The position numbers and the translations under genes are program-made. A DNA stretch of 40,685 nt from Candidatus Magasanikiibacteriota bacterium. Its GTDB lineage: Bacteria > Patescibacteriota > Patescibacteriia > Magasanikbacterales > UBA922. Shown here piece by piece: positions 23,490 through 31,350 of the stretch (position 1 is the stretch's first letter; each line of letters starts with the position of its first letter). A model generated the notes under the pieces. That model saw only the letters and a list, made by a program, of their open reading frames with translations, had not been told where the DNA came from and ran no database searches. The stretch spans positions 1 through 40,685 of the forward strand of contig PBBY01000017.1 in the NCBI GenBank assembly GCA_002716765.1. Reading direction: 5' to 3'.

Positions 23490-24716
23490 ATGCGTCTTGG
23501 AAAAACAATACGCCACGCAACAAATAACCTACTAACACAAAAACGCCGGTCTTTTTTAACCATGCTTGGTATTATTATTGGTATGTTTGCGATTATTTTG
23601 GTAACCTCGGTTGGTGCCGGAGCGCAAAGTTTAATAGTAGACCAAATTGCACGTCGTGGCACCGATCAAATTGCCATTCTTGCTGGCGCCTCGGAATCTG
23701 ATGGTCCTCCAGCACAAGCACTTGGTATTGTAATTACCACACTTACTCCAGAAGATGCAGAAGCGTTATTAGATAAAAACAATGTATCGCATATTAAAAG
23801 AGTGATGGGGGTAATTGCCGGAAACGCAATACTTGAATGGCGTGGATTTCAACAAAATGTAAATTTTTCTGGTACACATGCTTCATATAAAGATATAGAA
23901 AAAGTAACACCCGCTTCTGGAAGATTTTTTACCGAAGAAGAAAACAAGTTGCGATCAAATGTTATGGTATTGGGATCACAAATTGCAAAAGATATTTTTG
24001 GCAACCAAGATCCAGTTGGTCAATTAGTAAAATTAAAACGACATCAATTTAAAGTAATTGGTGTTTTGGAGCCAAAAGCCGGCAATGCATTTGAAGGTTA
24101 TGATAGTTCGGTTATTATTCCACTTTCTGTGGCACAAAAAAAACTACTTGGTGTGAAACATGTTTCTTTTATGCGTGCGCAAGTTACCGACGAAAAATAT
24201 TTGCGCCAAACCATAGAAGAGGTGCGACAAACACTAATCGAACGACATGATGACGAAGATTTTTCTATTCGTAATATTAAAGATGCTCTTGGTATTGTAA
24301 CCACCATTACCGACGCATTAAAATTCTTTCTTATTGCTGTTGCTGCTGTTTCACTTTTTGTTGGTGGTGTTGGTGTTATGAACATTATGCTTATTTCGGT
24401 AAAAGAAAAAACAAGAGAAATTGGTATACGAAAAGCATTTGGCGCAACCGACAACAATATTTTATTGCAATTTTTAATTGAAACCATTGTACTAACCCTT
24501 GTTGGTGCCATAATTGGTATTATGTTTGGTATTGCATTTTCCTTTCTTATTTCACAAATTATTCAATCTCTTGGTTTTACTTTTGCCTTTGTTGTTTCTC
24601 CGACGTCCATTCTTATTGCCGGCATTGTTGCTTTACTTATTGGTCTTATCTTTGGTTTAATTCCTGCAAAAAAAGCAGCCAACCTTAATCCGATTGATGC
24701 ACTTCGCTATGAATAA
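23490..24716 (+). CDS. MacB-like ABC permease, copy 1
   Basis: 408 residues with the MacB/FtsX plan: a first membrane helix in RSFLTMLGIIIGMFAIILVTSVG (about 20-42), a periplasmic core domain (about 45-260) with SGTHASYKDIEKV and SGRFFTEEE, then three helices (about 270-400) with GGVGVMNIMLISVKEKTREIGIRKAFGA, the hallmark stretch of this family. It ends in NPIDALRYE, the usual C-terminal motif. Overlaps copy 2 by 8 bases. Confidence 0.93.
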   Translation: MRLGKTIRHATNNLLTQKRRSFLTMLGIIIGMFAIILVTSVGAGAQSLIVDQIARRGTDQIAILAGASESDGPPAQALGIVITTLTPEDAEALLDKNNVSHIKRVMGVIAGNAILEWRGFQQNVNFSGTHASYKDIEKVTPASGRFFTEEENKLRSNVMVLGSQIAKDIFGNQDPVGQLVKLKRHQFKVIGVLEPKAGNAFEGYDSSVIIPLSVAQKKLLGVKHVSFMRAQVTDEKYLRQTIEEVRQTLIERHDDEDFSIRNIKDALGIVTTITDALKFFLIAVAAVSLFVGGVGVMNIMLISVKEKTREIGIRKAFGATDNNILLQFLIETIVLTLVGAIIGIMFGIAFSFLISQIIQSLGFTFAFVVSPTSILIAGIVALLIGLIFGLIPAKKAANLNPIDALRYE

Positions 24717-25962
24717 TACTCGATTTCTTTCTTTATTACTTGCCTACGCTTCGCTGAAAAAAAATCGCCTTAGAACTGGGTTGACGCTTTTTGGTATTAT
24801 GGTTGGTATTGCACTTGTCATTGTAGTACAATCTCTTGGAAGCGGCGCACAATCCCTTATTCTTGGACAAGTGTCGAGTTTTGGCGACGATTGGATTAAT
24901 ATAGAAATAAAAGTGCCAGCAGCAAGCAAAGCTTCAAGAGAAAATGCCGCTGGTGTTGCACGGGGTATAGAAATTACCACACTCACATACAAAGACATGC
25001 AAGCCATTTCCAAACTCAGCAATATTAAAGATGCTTATGCTGGTATTACCACACAAGTGGTTGCAAGCTACAAAGAAGAAAAAATGCGGCCATATGTGTT
25101 TGGTGTAACTAGTGCATACCAAAGAATTAACAAAGATGAACTTGCCGCTGGAAGGTTTTTTACCAAAGAAGAAGAGCGTGGTATTTCGCAAGTAGTAGTT
25201 CTTGGTTCACAAGTAAAAGAAAATTTATTTGCCGAAAACACTGCCGTAGGAAAACTAGTTACTGTTGATGGAAAAAAATACCGTGTCATTGGAGTTATGG
25301 AAGAAGTTGGCAGTAAAGGATTTATAGATATGGATAAAAATGTATATATTCCTTTGCGAACCGTACAAAAGAAAATTATGGGAATTAATCACGTACTCTG
25401 GATAATTTCCCAAACAAAAGATAATAGTTTGGCCGAAAGCACCGCCGACGAAATTCGGTTTCTTATGCGCCAACGCCACGATATTTCTAGCCCAGAAAAA
25501 CAAGACTTTTCTGTAACCACCATGGGAGAAGCGCTAGATATTATTGGGAATGTGGGATTTGGTATAAATATTTTGCTCCTTGTTCTTGCTGGAATTTCTC
25601 TTATTGTTGCCGGAGTTGGTATTATGAATGTTATGTATGTTTCCGTTGCCGAAAGAACATTTGAAATTGGTTTACGAAAAGCTATTGGTGCTACAGAAAA
25701 AAATATTCTCTACCAATTTCTTGTAGAAGCAATATTACTCACACTTTTTGGTGGAATTATTGGTATTATTGTGGGAATCGGTGTTGCTTATGGGGTTGCA
25801 CTTGGAGCAAACTATGCTGGACTTAATTGGGCCTTTACTATTCCCCCATCATCTATTTTCTTAAGCGTCTCATTTAGTATTGCTGTTGGATTATTTTTTG
25901 GGATTTATCCGGCCAGAAAAGCATCAAAACTCAACCCAATTGCTGCAATTAGAAAAGAATAA
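24709..25962 (+). CDS. MacB-like ABC permease, copy 2
   Basis: 417 residues, the same architecture as the preceding gene: first helix LRTGLTLFGIMVGIALVIVVQSLGSGAQ, extracytoplasmic core with AGRFFTKEEERG, three C-terminal helices with AGVGIMNVMYVSVAERTFEIGLRKAIGATEK, ending NPIAAIRKE. The start at 24709 gives the family-like N-terminus; the upstream ATG at 24694 lies inside copy 1. Two different permeases with one ATPase suggest a heterodimer. The cargo is unknown; peptides, lipids and antibiotics are all exported by relatives. Confidence 0.93.
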   Translation: MNNTRFLSLLLAYASLKKNRLRTGLTLFGIMVGIALVIVVQSLGSGAQSLILGQVSSFGDDWINIEIKVPAASKASRENAAGVARGIEITTLTYKDMQAISKLSNIKDAYAGITTQVVASYKEEKMRPYVFGVTSAYQRINKDELAAGRFFTKEEERGISQVVVLGSQVKENLFAENTAVGKLVTVDGKKYRVIGVMEEVGSKGFIDMDKNVYIPLRTVQKKIMGINHVLWIISQTKDNSLAESTADEIRFLMRQRHDISSPEKQDFSVTTMGEALDIIGNVGFGINILLLVLAGISLIVAGVGIMNVMYVSVAERTFEIGLRKAIGATEKNILYQFLVEAILLTLFGGIIGIIVGIGVAYGVALGANYAGLNWAFTIPPSSIFLSVSFSIAVGLFFGIYPARKASKLNPIAAIRKE

Positions 25963-25963
25963 T

Positions 25964-26587
25964 ATGACAAAAAAAGATCGCGCCACAATTGTGCTGCGCA
26001 CACTAAAAACACTCTATCCAAATATACACACGCATTTACATTTTTCCAATCCCTGGGAACTGGTTGTTGCCGTTTCACTTTCTGCACGAACAACAGATGC
26101 GCAGGTAAATAAAGTAACACAAAAACTATTTACCAAATACCAAACACTTGCTGATTATGCACAAGCCACTGCCGAAGATTTTGCACAAGATATAAATACT
26201 ATTGGATTATATAAATCAAAAGCAGAGCGTGTTGTTGCTGCAGCAAAACGTGTCCAAGACGTTTTTGGTGGCATCATACCAAAAACAATTGCAGAGCTTA
26301 TTACTCTTCCAGGTGTTGGAAGAAAGACCGCAAATGTAGTACTCTATCATGCCTTTGGTATTGCAGAAGGTATTGCCGTAGATACACACGTCACACGACT
26401 CAGTAAAAAGTTTGGTCTGACCACGCACACCGACCCAATAAAAATAGAACAAGACCTACTTCCTCTTTTTCCAAAAAAAGATTGGGGCTATATTACCAAC
26501 GCCATGATTTCTTATGGCAGAGAACATTCCCCAGCCAGAAAAGTAGCAGACACCACCGATCCAGTTTCACTGGCATTGAAAAAATAA
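25964..26587 (+). CDS. nth: Endonuclease III homologue lacking the Fe-S cluster
   Basis: A DNA glycosylase/AP lyase for oxidised pyrimidines. The helix-hairpin-helix LPGVGRKTANVV (115-126) carries catalytic Lys121, and Asp140 lies in VDTHVTRLSKKFGL. The family's C-terminal loop with four Cys binding [4Fe-4S] is absent: after ISYGREHSPARK the chain ends in a short Cys-free tail, and the whole protein has no Cys. At 207 residues it is otherwise full length. The start at 25964 follows the permease stop by 1 base; the upstream ATG lies inside that gene. Catalytic residues are complete, so it is probably active. Confidence 0.9.
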   Translation: MTKKDRATIVLRTLKTLYPNIHTHLHFSNPWELVVAVSLSARTTDAQVNKVTQKLFTKYQTLADYAQATAEDFAQDINTIGLYKSKAERVVAAAKRVQDVFGGIIPKTIAELITLPGVGRKTANVVLYHAFGIAEGIAVDTHVTRLSKKFGLTTHTDPIKIEQDLLPLFPKKDWGYITNAMISYGREHSPARKVADTTDPVSLALKK

Positions 26588-26601
26588 GATATACGTGGTA
26601 T

Positions 26602-26607
26602 TATTAT
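26602..26607 (+). promoter_or_regulatory. -10 of a probably leaderless methyltransferase gene
   Basis: TATTAT ends 7 bases before the ATG at 26615, so transcription would start at or next to the start codon. Confidence 0.35.
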
Positions 26608-26614
26608 AGCCACT

Positions 26615-27898
26615 ATGTCTCCACTACACCGAGTCACAATCGAAAAACTAGTTTTTGGCGGCCAAGGCCTTGCACACTTGCCAAATGGGCAGGTTATTTT
26701 TGTGTGGAATTCGCTTCCTGGCGAAGTGGTCGACGCGCGCGTAATAAAACAAAAAAAAGAATATATAGAAGCCGTCGCCGAAACCATTATTGAAGCATCG
26801 CCAGAACGTCGCGAACCAAAAGACAGTCATTATCTTTCTTCTAGTCCATGGCAAATGATGAGCTATACCCAGGAACTTCTAGAAAAACGTAATATTGCTG
26901 CCGAAACCTATAGTAAAATTGGCGACATGGTTCTTTCACCAAACGATATTACAATGGTAACCGATGACAATGAATATGGGTACAGAAATAAAATGGAATT
27001 TAGTTTTACCGAAATGGAAGATGGAAGCATTTCACTTGCATTTTTTCAGCGTGGAAAAAAATTCAAAATCCCTGCCACTGGCTCGGCTTTGGCTCATGCA
27101 GCCATAAACAATACCGCGCAATATATTCTTTCTTGGGTAAATACACACAATATTCCCATCCGCAGTTTAAAAAGTGTGATTTTACGAAGCAATGGCACAC
27201 ACGTTATTGCAGGACTTTTTATAAAAGACAAACTTGAGTTTCCAGATTACCCCGAGCTCACAGACGAGCTTGTTGGTTTTACGCTTATTTATTCTACACA
27301 CAAATCCCCGGCATCGGTAATCACAGAAGTGCTGCAGACTTTTGGTAAAACCCACCAAACAGAAATAATACTAGACACTTCTCTTTCGTATGGATTAATG
27401 AGTTTTTTTCAAATTAATGTACCGGTATTTACGCTTGCGCTCAAAGACATTGCCGCGTTTCTTCACCCAAAAGAACCGTTGGTAGATTATTATGCCGGTG
27501 TTGGTGCTATTGGTTTACCACTATCTCGGGCACGGACCCAAACACAATTGGTAGAAAGCAATACTGAAGCCGTAGATTTTGCACAACAAAATATAGCAGC
27601 AAATACTATGCACAACTGCCATGCTTTGGCCACGCCAGCAGAAAAAATGACCGAATATATTACCAAAGACACCCAAGTAATCCTTGATCCACCACGTGCT
27701 GGACTTCATCAAGATGTTATAAAAGCCCTGCTCCGAGCACAACCAAAACGTGTTATATACCTTTCTTGCAATATTTCTACCCAAGCCCGCGACATGCGCA
27801 TGCTTTCTTCGGTCTATAAGCCATTATTTCTTAAACTCTACAATTTCTTCCCAAAAACCCCTCATTTTGAAGGATTATGTGTACTAGAAAAGCACTAA
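26615..27898 (+). CDS. RlmD/TrmA-family 5-methyluridine RNA methyltransferase without Fe-S cysteines
   Basis: Transfers a methyl group from SAM to C5 of a uridine in rRNA or tRNA. An N-terminal TRAM domain (1-60) binds RNA. The SAM-binding motif DYYAGVGAIGLPL is at about 290, DPPRAGL follows, and the nucleophile is Cys385 in YLSCN. A C-terminal Glu in PHFEGLCVLEK is the usual base. In RlmD the sequence CPHYGVCGGCQ after the TRAM domain holds three [4Fe-4S] ligands; here the matching stretch RREPKDSHYLSSSPWQ has Asp70, Ser76 and Trp79 instead. At 427 residues the length is normal. The target uridine is not known. Confidence 0.88.
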   Translation: MSPLHRVTIEKLVFGGQGLAHLPNGQVIFVWNSLPGEVVDARVIKQKKEYIEAVAETIIEASPERREPKDSHYLSSSPWQMMSYTQELLEKRNIAAETYSKIGDMVLSPNDITMVTDDNEYGYRNKMEFSFTEMEDGSISLAFFQRGKKFKIPATGSALAHAAINNTAQYILSWVNTHNIPIRSLKSVILRSNGTHVIAGLFIKDKLEFPDYPELTDELVGFTLIYSTHKSPASVITEVLQTFGKTHQTEIILDTSLSYGLMSFFQINVPVFTLALKDIAAFLHPKEPLVDYYAGVGAIGLPLSRARTQTQLVESNTEAVDFAQQNIAANTMHNCHALATPAEKMTEYITKDTQVILDPPRAGLHQDVIKALLRAQPKRVIYLSCNISTQARDMRMLSSVYKPLFLKLYNFFPKTPHFEGLCVLEKH

Positions 27899-27935
27899 AA
27901 TAGGCTGAATTTAGTCAAATTTGTATAACATAACC

Positions 27936-27964
27936 TTGACAAATTACCTAAAATATGCTATTAT
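27936..27964 (+). promoter_or_regulatory. Promoter TTGACA-17-TATTAT for the 28009 gene
   Basis: TTGACA (27936-27941), 17-base spacer, TATTAT with an upstream TGC (27959-27964). Confidence 0.7.
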
Positions 27965-28008
27965 TAAGGTAAATTTTTGTGCTCATTTTAAAAAAAGAAA
28001 GGACACTC

Positions 28009-28662
28009 ATGGAAGAACCACCGTTCCAACCAGTCTACATCCCGGAGGTGAGCCACCTCAAACCGAAAAACAACGAAGAGGGGGCTGAAACAACGGTTTA
28101 CAGCCGTCTTGAAGGACCCGACATCAATGGTTTCAGGGCTGGCTTTTGTGAGTTGACCATAACAACTGGCAGAGAGCCAAAAAGAAGCGTTAACGCCACA
28201 ATAACAATTGGAAGCATCTGTGTTTTTTTATACTGGTGCTACGTCGTTTTTTCCCCACCTGAATGGCTTTTATGGTTGGGGATGGCTATCCTGTCAATCC
28301 TCGCACTCATATTTGGGGAAATGAGCAACCCACAAGCAAGTAACCCCAAAAGGGCCACATACCTAGTGGCGCAAATAGATAACAGACTTTTCAACCTCAC
28401 TTTTAAGCTGAGAAACCTAAAGAAAGTGGTGTGGGGTTTTTTGTTCGGGAGAAGTATTTCAAAATATTCCATTTTTTTCAACGCACCAATCTACTTCGTG
28501 ATCTGGTGCGCCCACACCACTGGCCAAGCCGAGTGCTTGGAGGAGTGGGATAAAGTAGTGGTCATGCTGGTTTTTTCCGCGTTCTCGGAGTGGATGGCCC
28601 AAAGACACTTCTTCCGAGACTGGAATGAGTGGAACTTCCCCGGGATAAGGAGGAGAAAATAA
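28009..28662 (+). CDS. Hypothetical membrane protein
   Basis: 217 residues. AAAGGA lies 7 bases before the ATG, which decides this start over an upstream in-frame ATG. A hydrophilic N-terminus (1-60) precedes two close hydrophobic helices (about 64-84 and 86-104), a basic loop and two weaker ones (about 160-175 and 182-198). It ends in a basic tail (GIRRRK). Codon use is richer in G and C than in neighbouring core genes. No known family. It has its own promoter and two consecutive terminators. Confidence 0.6.
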   Translation: MEEPPFQPVYIPEVSHLKPKNNEEGAETTVYSRLEGPDINGFRAGFCELTITTGREPKRSVNATITIGSICVFLYWCYVVFSPPEWLLWLGMAILSILALIFGEMSNPQASNPKRATYLVAQIDNRLFNLTFKLRNLKKVVWGFLFGRSISKYSIFFNAPIYFVIWCAHTTGQAECLEEWDKVVVMLVFSAFSEWMAQRHFFRDWNEWNFPGIRRRK

Positions 28663-28676
28663 TCAAGAAAAAAATC

Positions 28677-28740
28677 TCCGACATTTTATGAGGATGTCGG
28701 ATTCTTTCAACACGGACACGCAAGTGTCCTTTTTATTTTT
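28677..28740 (+). terminator. Two consecutive terminators after the 28009 gene
   Basis: Stem TCCGACAT (28677-28684)/ATGTCGGA (28694-28701); then GGACAC (28714-28719), GCAA, GTGTCC (28724-28729) and a T-rich run. Confidence 0.85.
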
Positions 28741-28803
28741 CGTAGATTTTCATACTAGGTAATATTGTAATTATCATTTCAAAAGATAGCAAGACTCACT
28801 TTA

Positions 28804-28832
28804 TTGATCTTCTTACGCCAAAATGCTATTAT
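28804..28832 (+). promoter_or_regulatory. Promoter of the DsbA-VKOR pair
   Basis: TTGATC (28804-28809), 17-base spacer, TGC-TATTAT (28827-28832). AACCCT (28851-28856) lies just before the ATG at 28860. Confidence 0.65.
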
Positions 28833-28859
28833 ACCCCATATAACAAACTAAACCCTTTT

Positions 28860-29513
28860 ATGAAAGCATATCACAGAAGTATTCTTATTTGGACAGCTAT
28901 TATTGGTGGTATTATATTACTTTTATTTATTCTTGCCCGCGCAGGTGCAAACCAAAATACAAATCCAGAAGAAACAAATACCATATCACTTTCACAATCT
29001 GTTACAACACAAGACCATAAAAAAGGTGCTCAAAATGCGGCTTTTACTATAGTAGAATACAGCGATTTTGAATGCCCCGCATGCGCAACACGTACACCAT
29101 TACTAGAAAAACTCCTTACTGACTTTCCAGAAGATGTACAAATTATTTACAGACATTTTCCGTTAACTTCAATTCACAAAAATGCTACACTTGCCGCGCA
29201 AGCCACAGAAGCAGCTGCGCTTCAGGGAAAATTTTGGGAAATGCATGATGTATTATTCAACACACAACAAACCTGGAGCCCACAAGAAGATCCGCAAGAA
29301 TTTTTTACAAAACTTGCAAACTCTATTGGTGTAAATACCGAACAATTTACTGCTGATATTACTTCACAAGCAGCAAAAGACGCCGTAAAAGAAGACGCAA
29401 AAGAAGCAGAAAAAATGAACCTTCCAGGCACGCCATCTTTTTTCTTAAATGGACAAAAAATTAGTTTTAATTCGTATGAACAACTGGCAAAACTTATTAC
29501 AAAAAACGAATAA
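28860..29513 (+). CDS. DsbA/BdbD-type thiol oxidase, membrane anchored
   Basis: Makes disulfides in exported proteins. An N-terminal membrane helix (about 8-28) tethers a thioredoxin-fold domain with inserted helices. The active site is Cys72-Pro-Ala-Cys75 (DFECPACATRTP), and the cis-Pro loop is GTPSFFLNG near the C-terminus. The 217 residues match the BdbD-like family of Gram-positives, CPR and archaea. It overlaps the VKOR gene by 38 bases, so the two are translated together. The VKOR protein would reoxidise it. Confidence 0.92.
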   Translation: MKAYHRSILIWTAIIGGIILLLFILARAGANQNTNPEETNTISLSQSVTTQDHKKGAQNAAFTIVEYSDFECPACATRTPLLEKLLTDFPEDVQIIYRHFPLTSIHKNATLAAQATEAAALQGKFWEMHDVLFNTQQTWSPQEDPQEFFTKLANSIGVNTEQFTADITSQAAKDAVKEDAKEAEKMNLPGTPSFFLNGQKISFNSYEQLAKLITKNE

Positions 29514-29979
29514 TGTACCAAAGTGGTTACCCATACTTTTTTTATGTGTTGCTCTTTTTGGTTTTGCCGACGCAAGTTACTTAACCATTACACACATAAA
29601 CAATGTCACACTTCCTTGTTATATTGTAGAAGGATGCGATACGGTAACAACCAGTAAATATTCAGAAATTTTTGGTATTCCTGTTTCACTATTAGGCACA
29701 CTCTATTATCTTTCTATTATTGTTTTAACAACACTCTTTTTAGATAAAAAATATATTGGCGCAATATATATTGCTTCGCTTCTTACACCACTTGGTCTTG
29801 TTGCTTCGGCATATTTTATGATTGTTATGTTTGGTATATTAAACGCATTCTGTATTTATTGCATTGGCTCGGCCATTTCTTCGACAATACTCTTTATTTT
29901 TGGTATGCTATATATAGTAAGAATTCATAACACACACGCATATGAACAAAAAAAAGAAAGTAGCAAAGAAAAAACATAG
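29476..29979 (+). CDS. VKOR-family quinone-linked disulfide reoxidase
   Basis: A four- to five-helix membrane protein of 167 residues that passes electrons from DsbA to quinone. The loop pair Cys48 and Cys54 (CYIVEGC, then DTVTTSKYSEIFGIPVSLLG, the family's Ser and GIP motif) and the active CxxC pair Cys126/Cys129 (FCIYC) are all present. The ATG at 29476 is favoured over one at 29449, which adds an out-of-family segment; both lie inside the dsbA-like gene. It replaces DsbB here. Confidence 0.92.
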   Translation: MNNWQNLLQKTNNVPKWLPILFLCVALFGFADASYLTITHINNVTLPCYIVEGCDTVTTSKYSEIFGIPVSLLGTLYYLSIIVLTTLFLDKKYIGAIYIASLLTPLGLVASAYFMIVMFGILNAFCIYCIGSAISSTILFIFGMLYIVRIHNTHAYEQKKESSKEKT

Positions 29980-30019
29980 AAAGAAAAACGGGAAAACAAT
30001 CAGAAACTTAGGATACTAA
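29942..30019 (+). CDS. Possible very small basic protein (25 residues)
   Basis: A 25-codon frame overlapping the end of the VKOR gene in another phase. It starts MNKKKK and contains KKKHRKKNGKT; about half the residues are Lys, Arg or His. It ends just before a strong terminator. Lys-rich peptides of this size occur as small ribosomal proteins, and the KKKHRKK core recalls the AURKAIP1/COX24-type small ribosomal proteins of bacteria, but similarity is by eye and A-rich DNA favours Lys. No SD. Confidence 0.35.
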   Translation: MNKKKKVAKKKHRKKNGKTIRNLGY

Positions 30020-30041
30020 ACCGCGTAAAGCGGTTTTTTTG
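30019..30041 (+). terminator. Terminator after the VKOR gene
   Basis: AACCGC (30019-30024), GTAAA, GCGGTT (30030-30035), T-run. Confidence 0.9.
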
Positions 30042-30042
30042 T

Positions 30043-30071
30043 ATTAAAAAAGAGCCACAAATATGTGACTC
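30043..30071 (-). terminator. Terminator of the 31307-30112 minus-strand operon
   Basis: Hairpin GAGTCACA/TGTGGCTC read on the minus strand, followed by six Ts; convergent with the terminator of the VKOR gene. Confidence 0.75.
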
Positions 30072-30111
30072 AATCCCCCTTCTCTCCTTACGTTTATTTA
30101 TTTAGTCTGAA

Positions 30112-30693
30112 CTAATCTAGGAACTCGTTAAGGTTCTGTGAAAAGTTCTCCAAGAGCGTCTTAAGCGCTTCTCCCTGTCCATCCTGAACCCGCTGAGTAT
30201 TTGCGTCTGCCTCAATAATTGCGGCAATCTCTTCTTTCGCCTTCTCAAACTCTTTTAGAACAGCTATAGCAACACCTTCCCGTGTCTTATCAAGAACCGC
30301 CGAAATCTGGTCCATCAGTTGGCTCTCATATTGCAAAGAAAGTGTTGGTGGATCCTCCGTTTTTGTTTCTAGAACTAAACTTAGTTCCTTGTCGAGGAGA
30401 GCATGGTCGCTGAGCACATCTTCTGTCCATTTTAGTTTCCGAGCCTTCACTTTTGTGAAGTATGACTTGTTTCCAGAATGGAACAACCAGTCACCCAGGT
30501 TTTGATTTCCCGGAAGATCGAGTTGATCAAAAAGCTCGTTAGGTAGCTCTGCTACGTCGCCCCGATCAAAGGGGTTTGGTAAGGTTTTGGACAATAGGTA
30601 GAGCTGTGCTCGCTTCTTGTCACTCAAACGCTTTTCTGCAAAAGGTAGTGTAGAGCCATTTAAGAGCATTGTGATTTTTTCTAATTCAATCAC
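30112..30693 (-). CDS. Hypothetical helical protein, second gene of a two-gene unit
   Basis: 193 residues from a GTG start; AAGGAGG lies 7 bases upstream. The N-terminus (1-90) is mixed, with FDQLDLPGNQNLGDWLFHSG. The rest is a long helix rich in Glu, Ala and Lys (about 105-190), likely coiled coil. Its GTG overlaps the TGA of the upstream gene (GTGA), so translation is coupled. No known family. Codon usage is richer in G and C than in core genes. With its partner it forms an accessory two-protein module of unknown role. Confidence 0.65.
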   Translation of the reverse strand: MIELEKITMLLNGSTLPFAEKRLSDKKRAQLYLLSKTLPNPFDRGDVAELPNELFDQLDLPGNQNLGDWLFHSGNKSYFTKVKARKLKWTEDVLSDHALLDKELSLVLETKTEDPPTLSLQYESQLMDQISAVLDKTREGVAIAVLKEFEKAKEEIAAIIEADANTQRVQDGQGEALKTLLENFSQNLNEFLD

Positions 30694-31307
30694 TCCTCTC
30701 CCTCCTTAATTAGAACTAGAAGGCTTTCTAGATCGACCTGAAGCTGTCTAAGCCTCTCCTCTTGCTCATCGAGCCTCTTCTTACGAGCAAGGAGTCTCGC
30801 CTCTTGCTCATTGAGCCTCTGTTGGCGTTCATCAAAATTTCTCTTCACACGCTCGAGCCCATTTTCAAGCTCTTCAATCATTGAACCCAGTGTACTCACC
30901 TGACCTCCTTCTCTTTTAGTATTTGGATGTTCTGTGGCAGCCCCATGGCTTTCAAAGTCTTGTTCCTTTAGTCTTTTGTTTAACCTCCGAAAAATAGTCA
31001 TGTCTTTATGTGCAATACGCGTCCAACACAGTCCCGAGACCCGGATTCGGTAGCAAGTCTCTGCCCCATCTATTAAAAAAATCTTCTTTTCAAGGTATTC
31101 TGAACAGGCATTTTTTTTCAAAGAAGAGATGAAGTCTTCAACAGATGTAAACCCAAGGGCTGCGAACCACTCTTTTTCCTCTGCAGTAAGAAGTCTACTG
31201 CATATCCTCTCCGGGAATTTCAGGTAAACTTGGTACAGTTTCTGACGAAACCTCTCGTCAACCCCAGGAATACCATACGGCCGGGGGTTTATTGTGGGTA
31301 ATGAAAT
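30690..31307 (-). CDS. Hypothetical protein with C-terminal coiled coil, probable ATT start
   Basis: About 205 residues. A globular N-terminal part (VDERFRQKLYQVYLKFPERI..., AALGFTSVEDFIS, a Cys-containing core) is followed by an Asn/Gly linker and a regular heptad-like coiled coil (about 145-200: RQQRLNEQEARLLARKKRLDEQEERL), with a repeated LxEQEARL/LDEQEERL unit. The reading frame is open to a TTG at 31328, but a nine-base SD (AAGGAGGTG) lies inside that frame at 31320-31312. The codons at the correct distance downstream are ATA and ATT (31307); no ATG, GTG or TTG fits. I mark ATT. Unknown family. Confidence 0.6.
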   Translation of the reverse strand: MSLPTINPRPYGIPGVDERFRQKLYQVYLKFPERICSRLLTAEEKEWFAALGFTSVEDFISSLKKNACSEYLEKKIFLIDGAETCYRIRVSGLCWTRIAHKDMTIFRRLNKRLKEQDFESHGAATEHPNTKREGGQVSTLGSMIEELENGLERVKRNFDERQQRLNEQEARLLARKKRLDEQEERLRQLQVDLESLLVLIKEGEE

Positions 31308-31350
31308 TATACACCTCCTTTTTTCCAATTACATTACTACAATGTAACAC

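Noticed and set aside
26482-26793. 103-residue plus-strand frame across the nth end and RlmD-like start
   Set aside because: Overlaps two well-supported genes in another phase and shows no motif.
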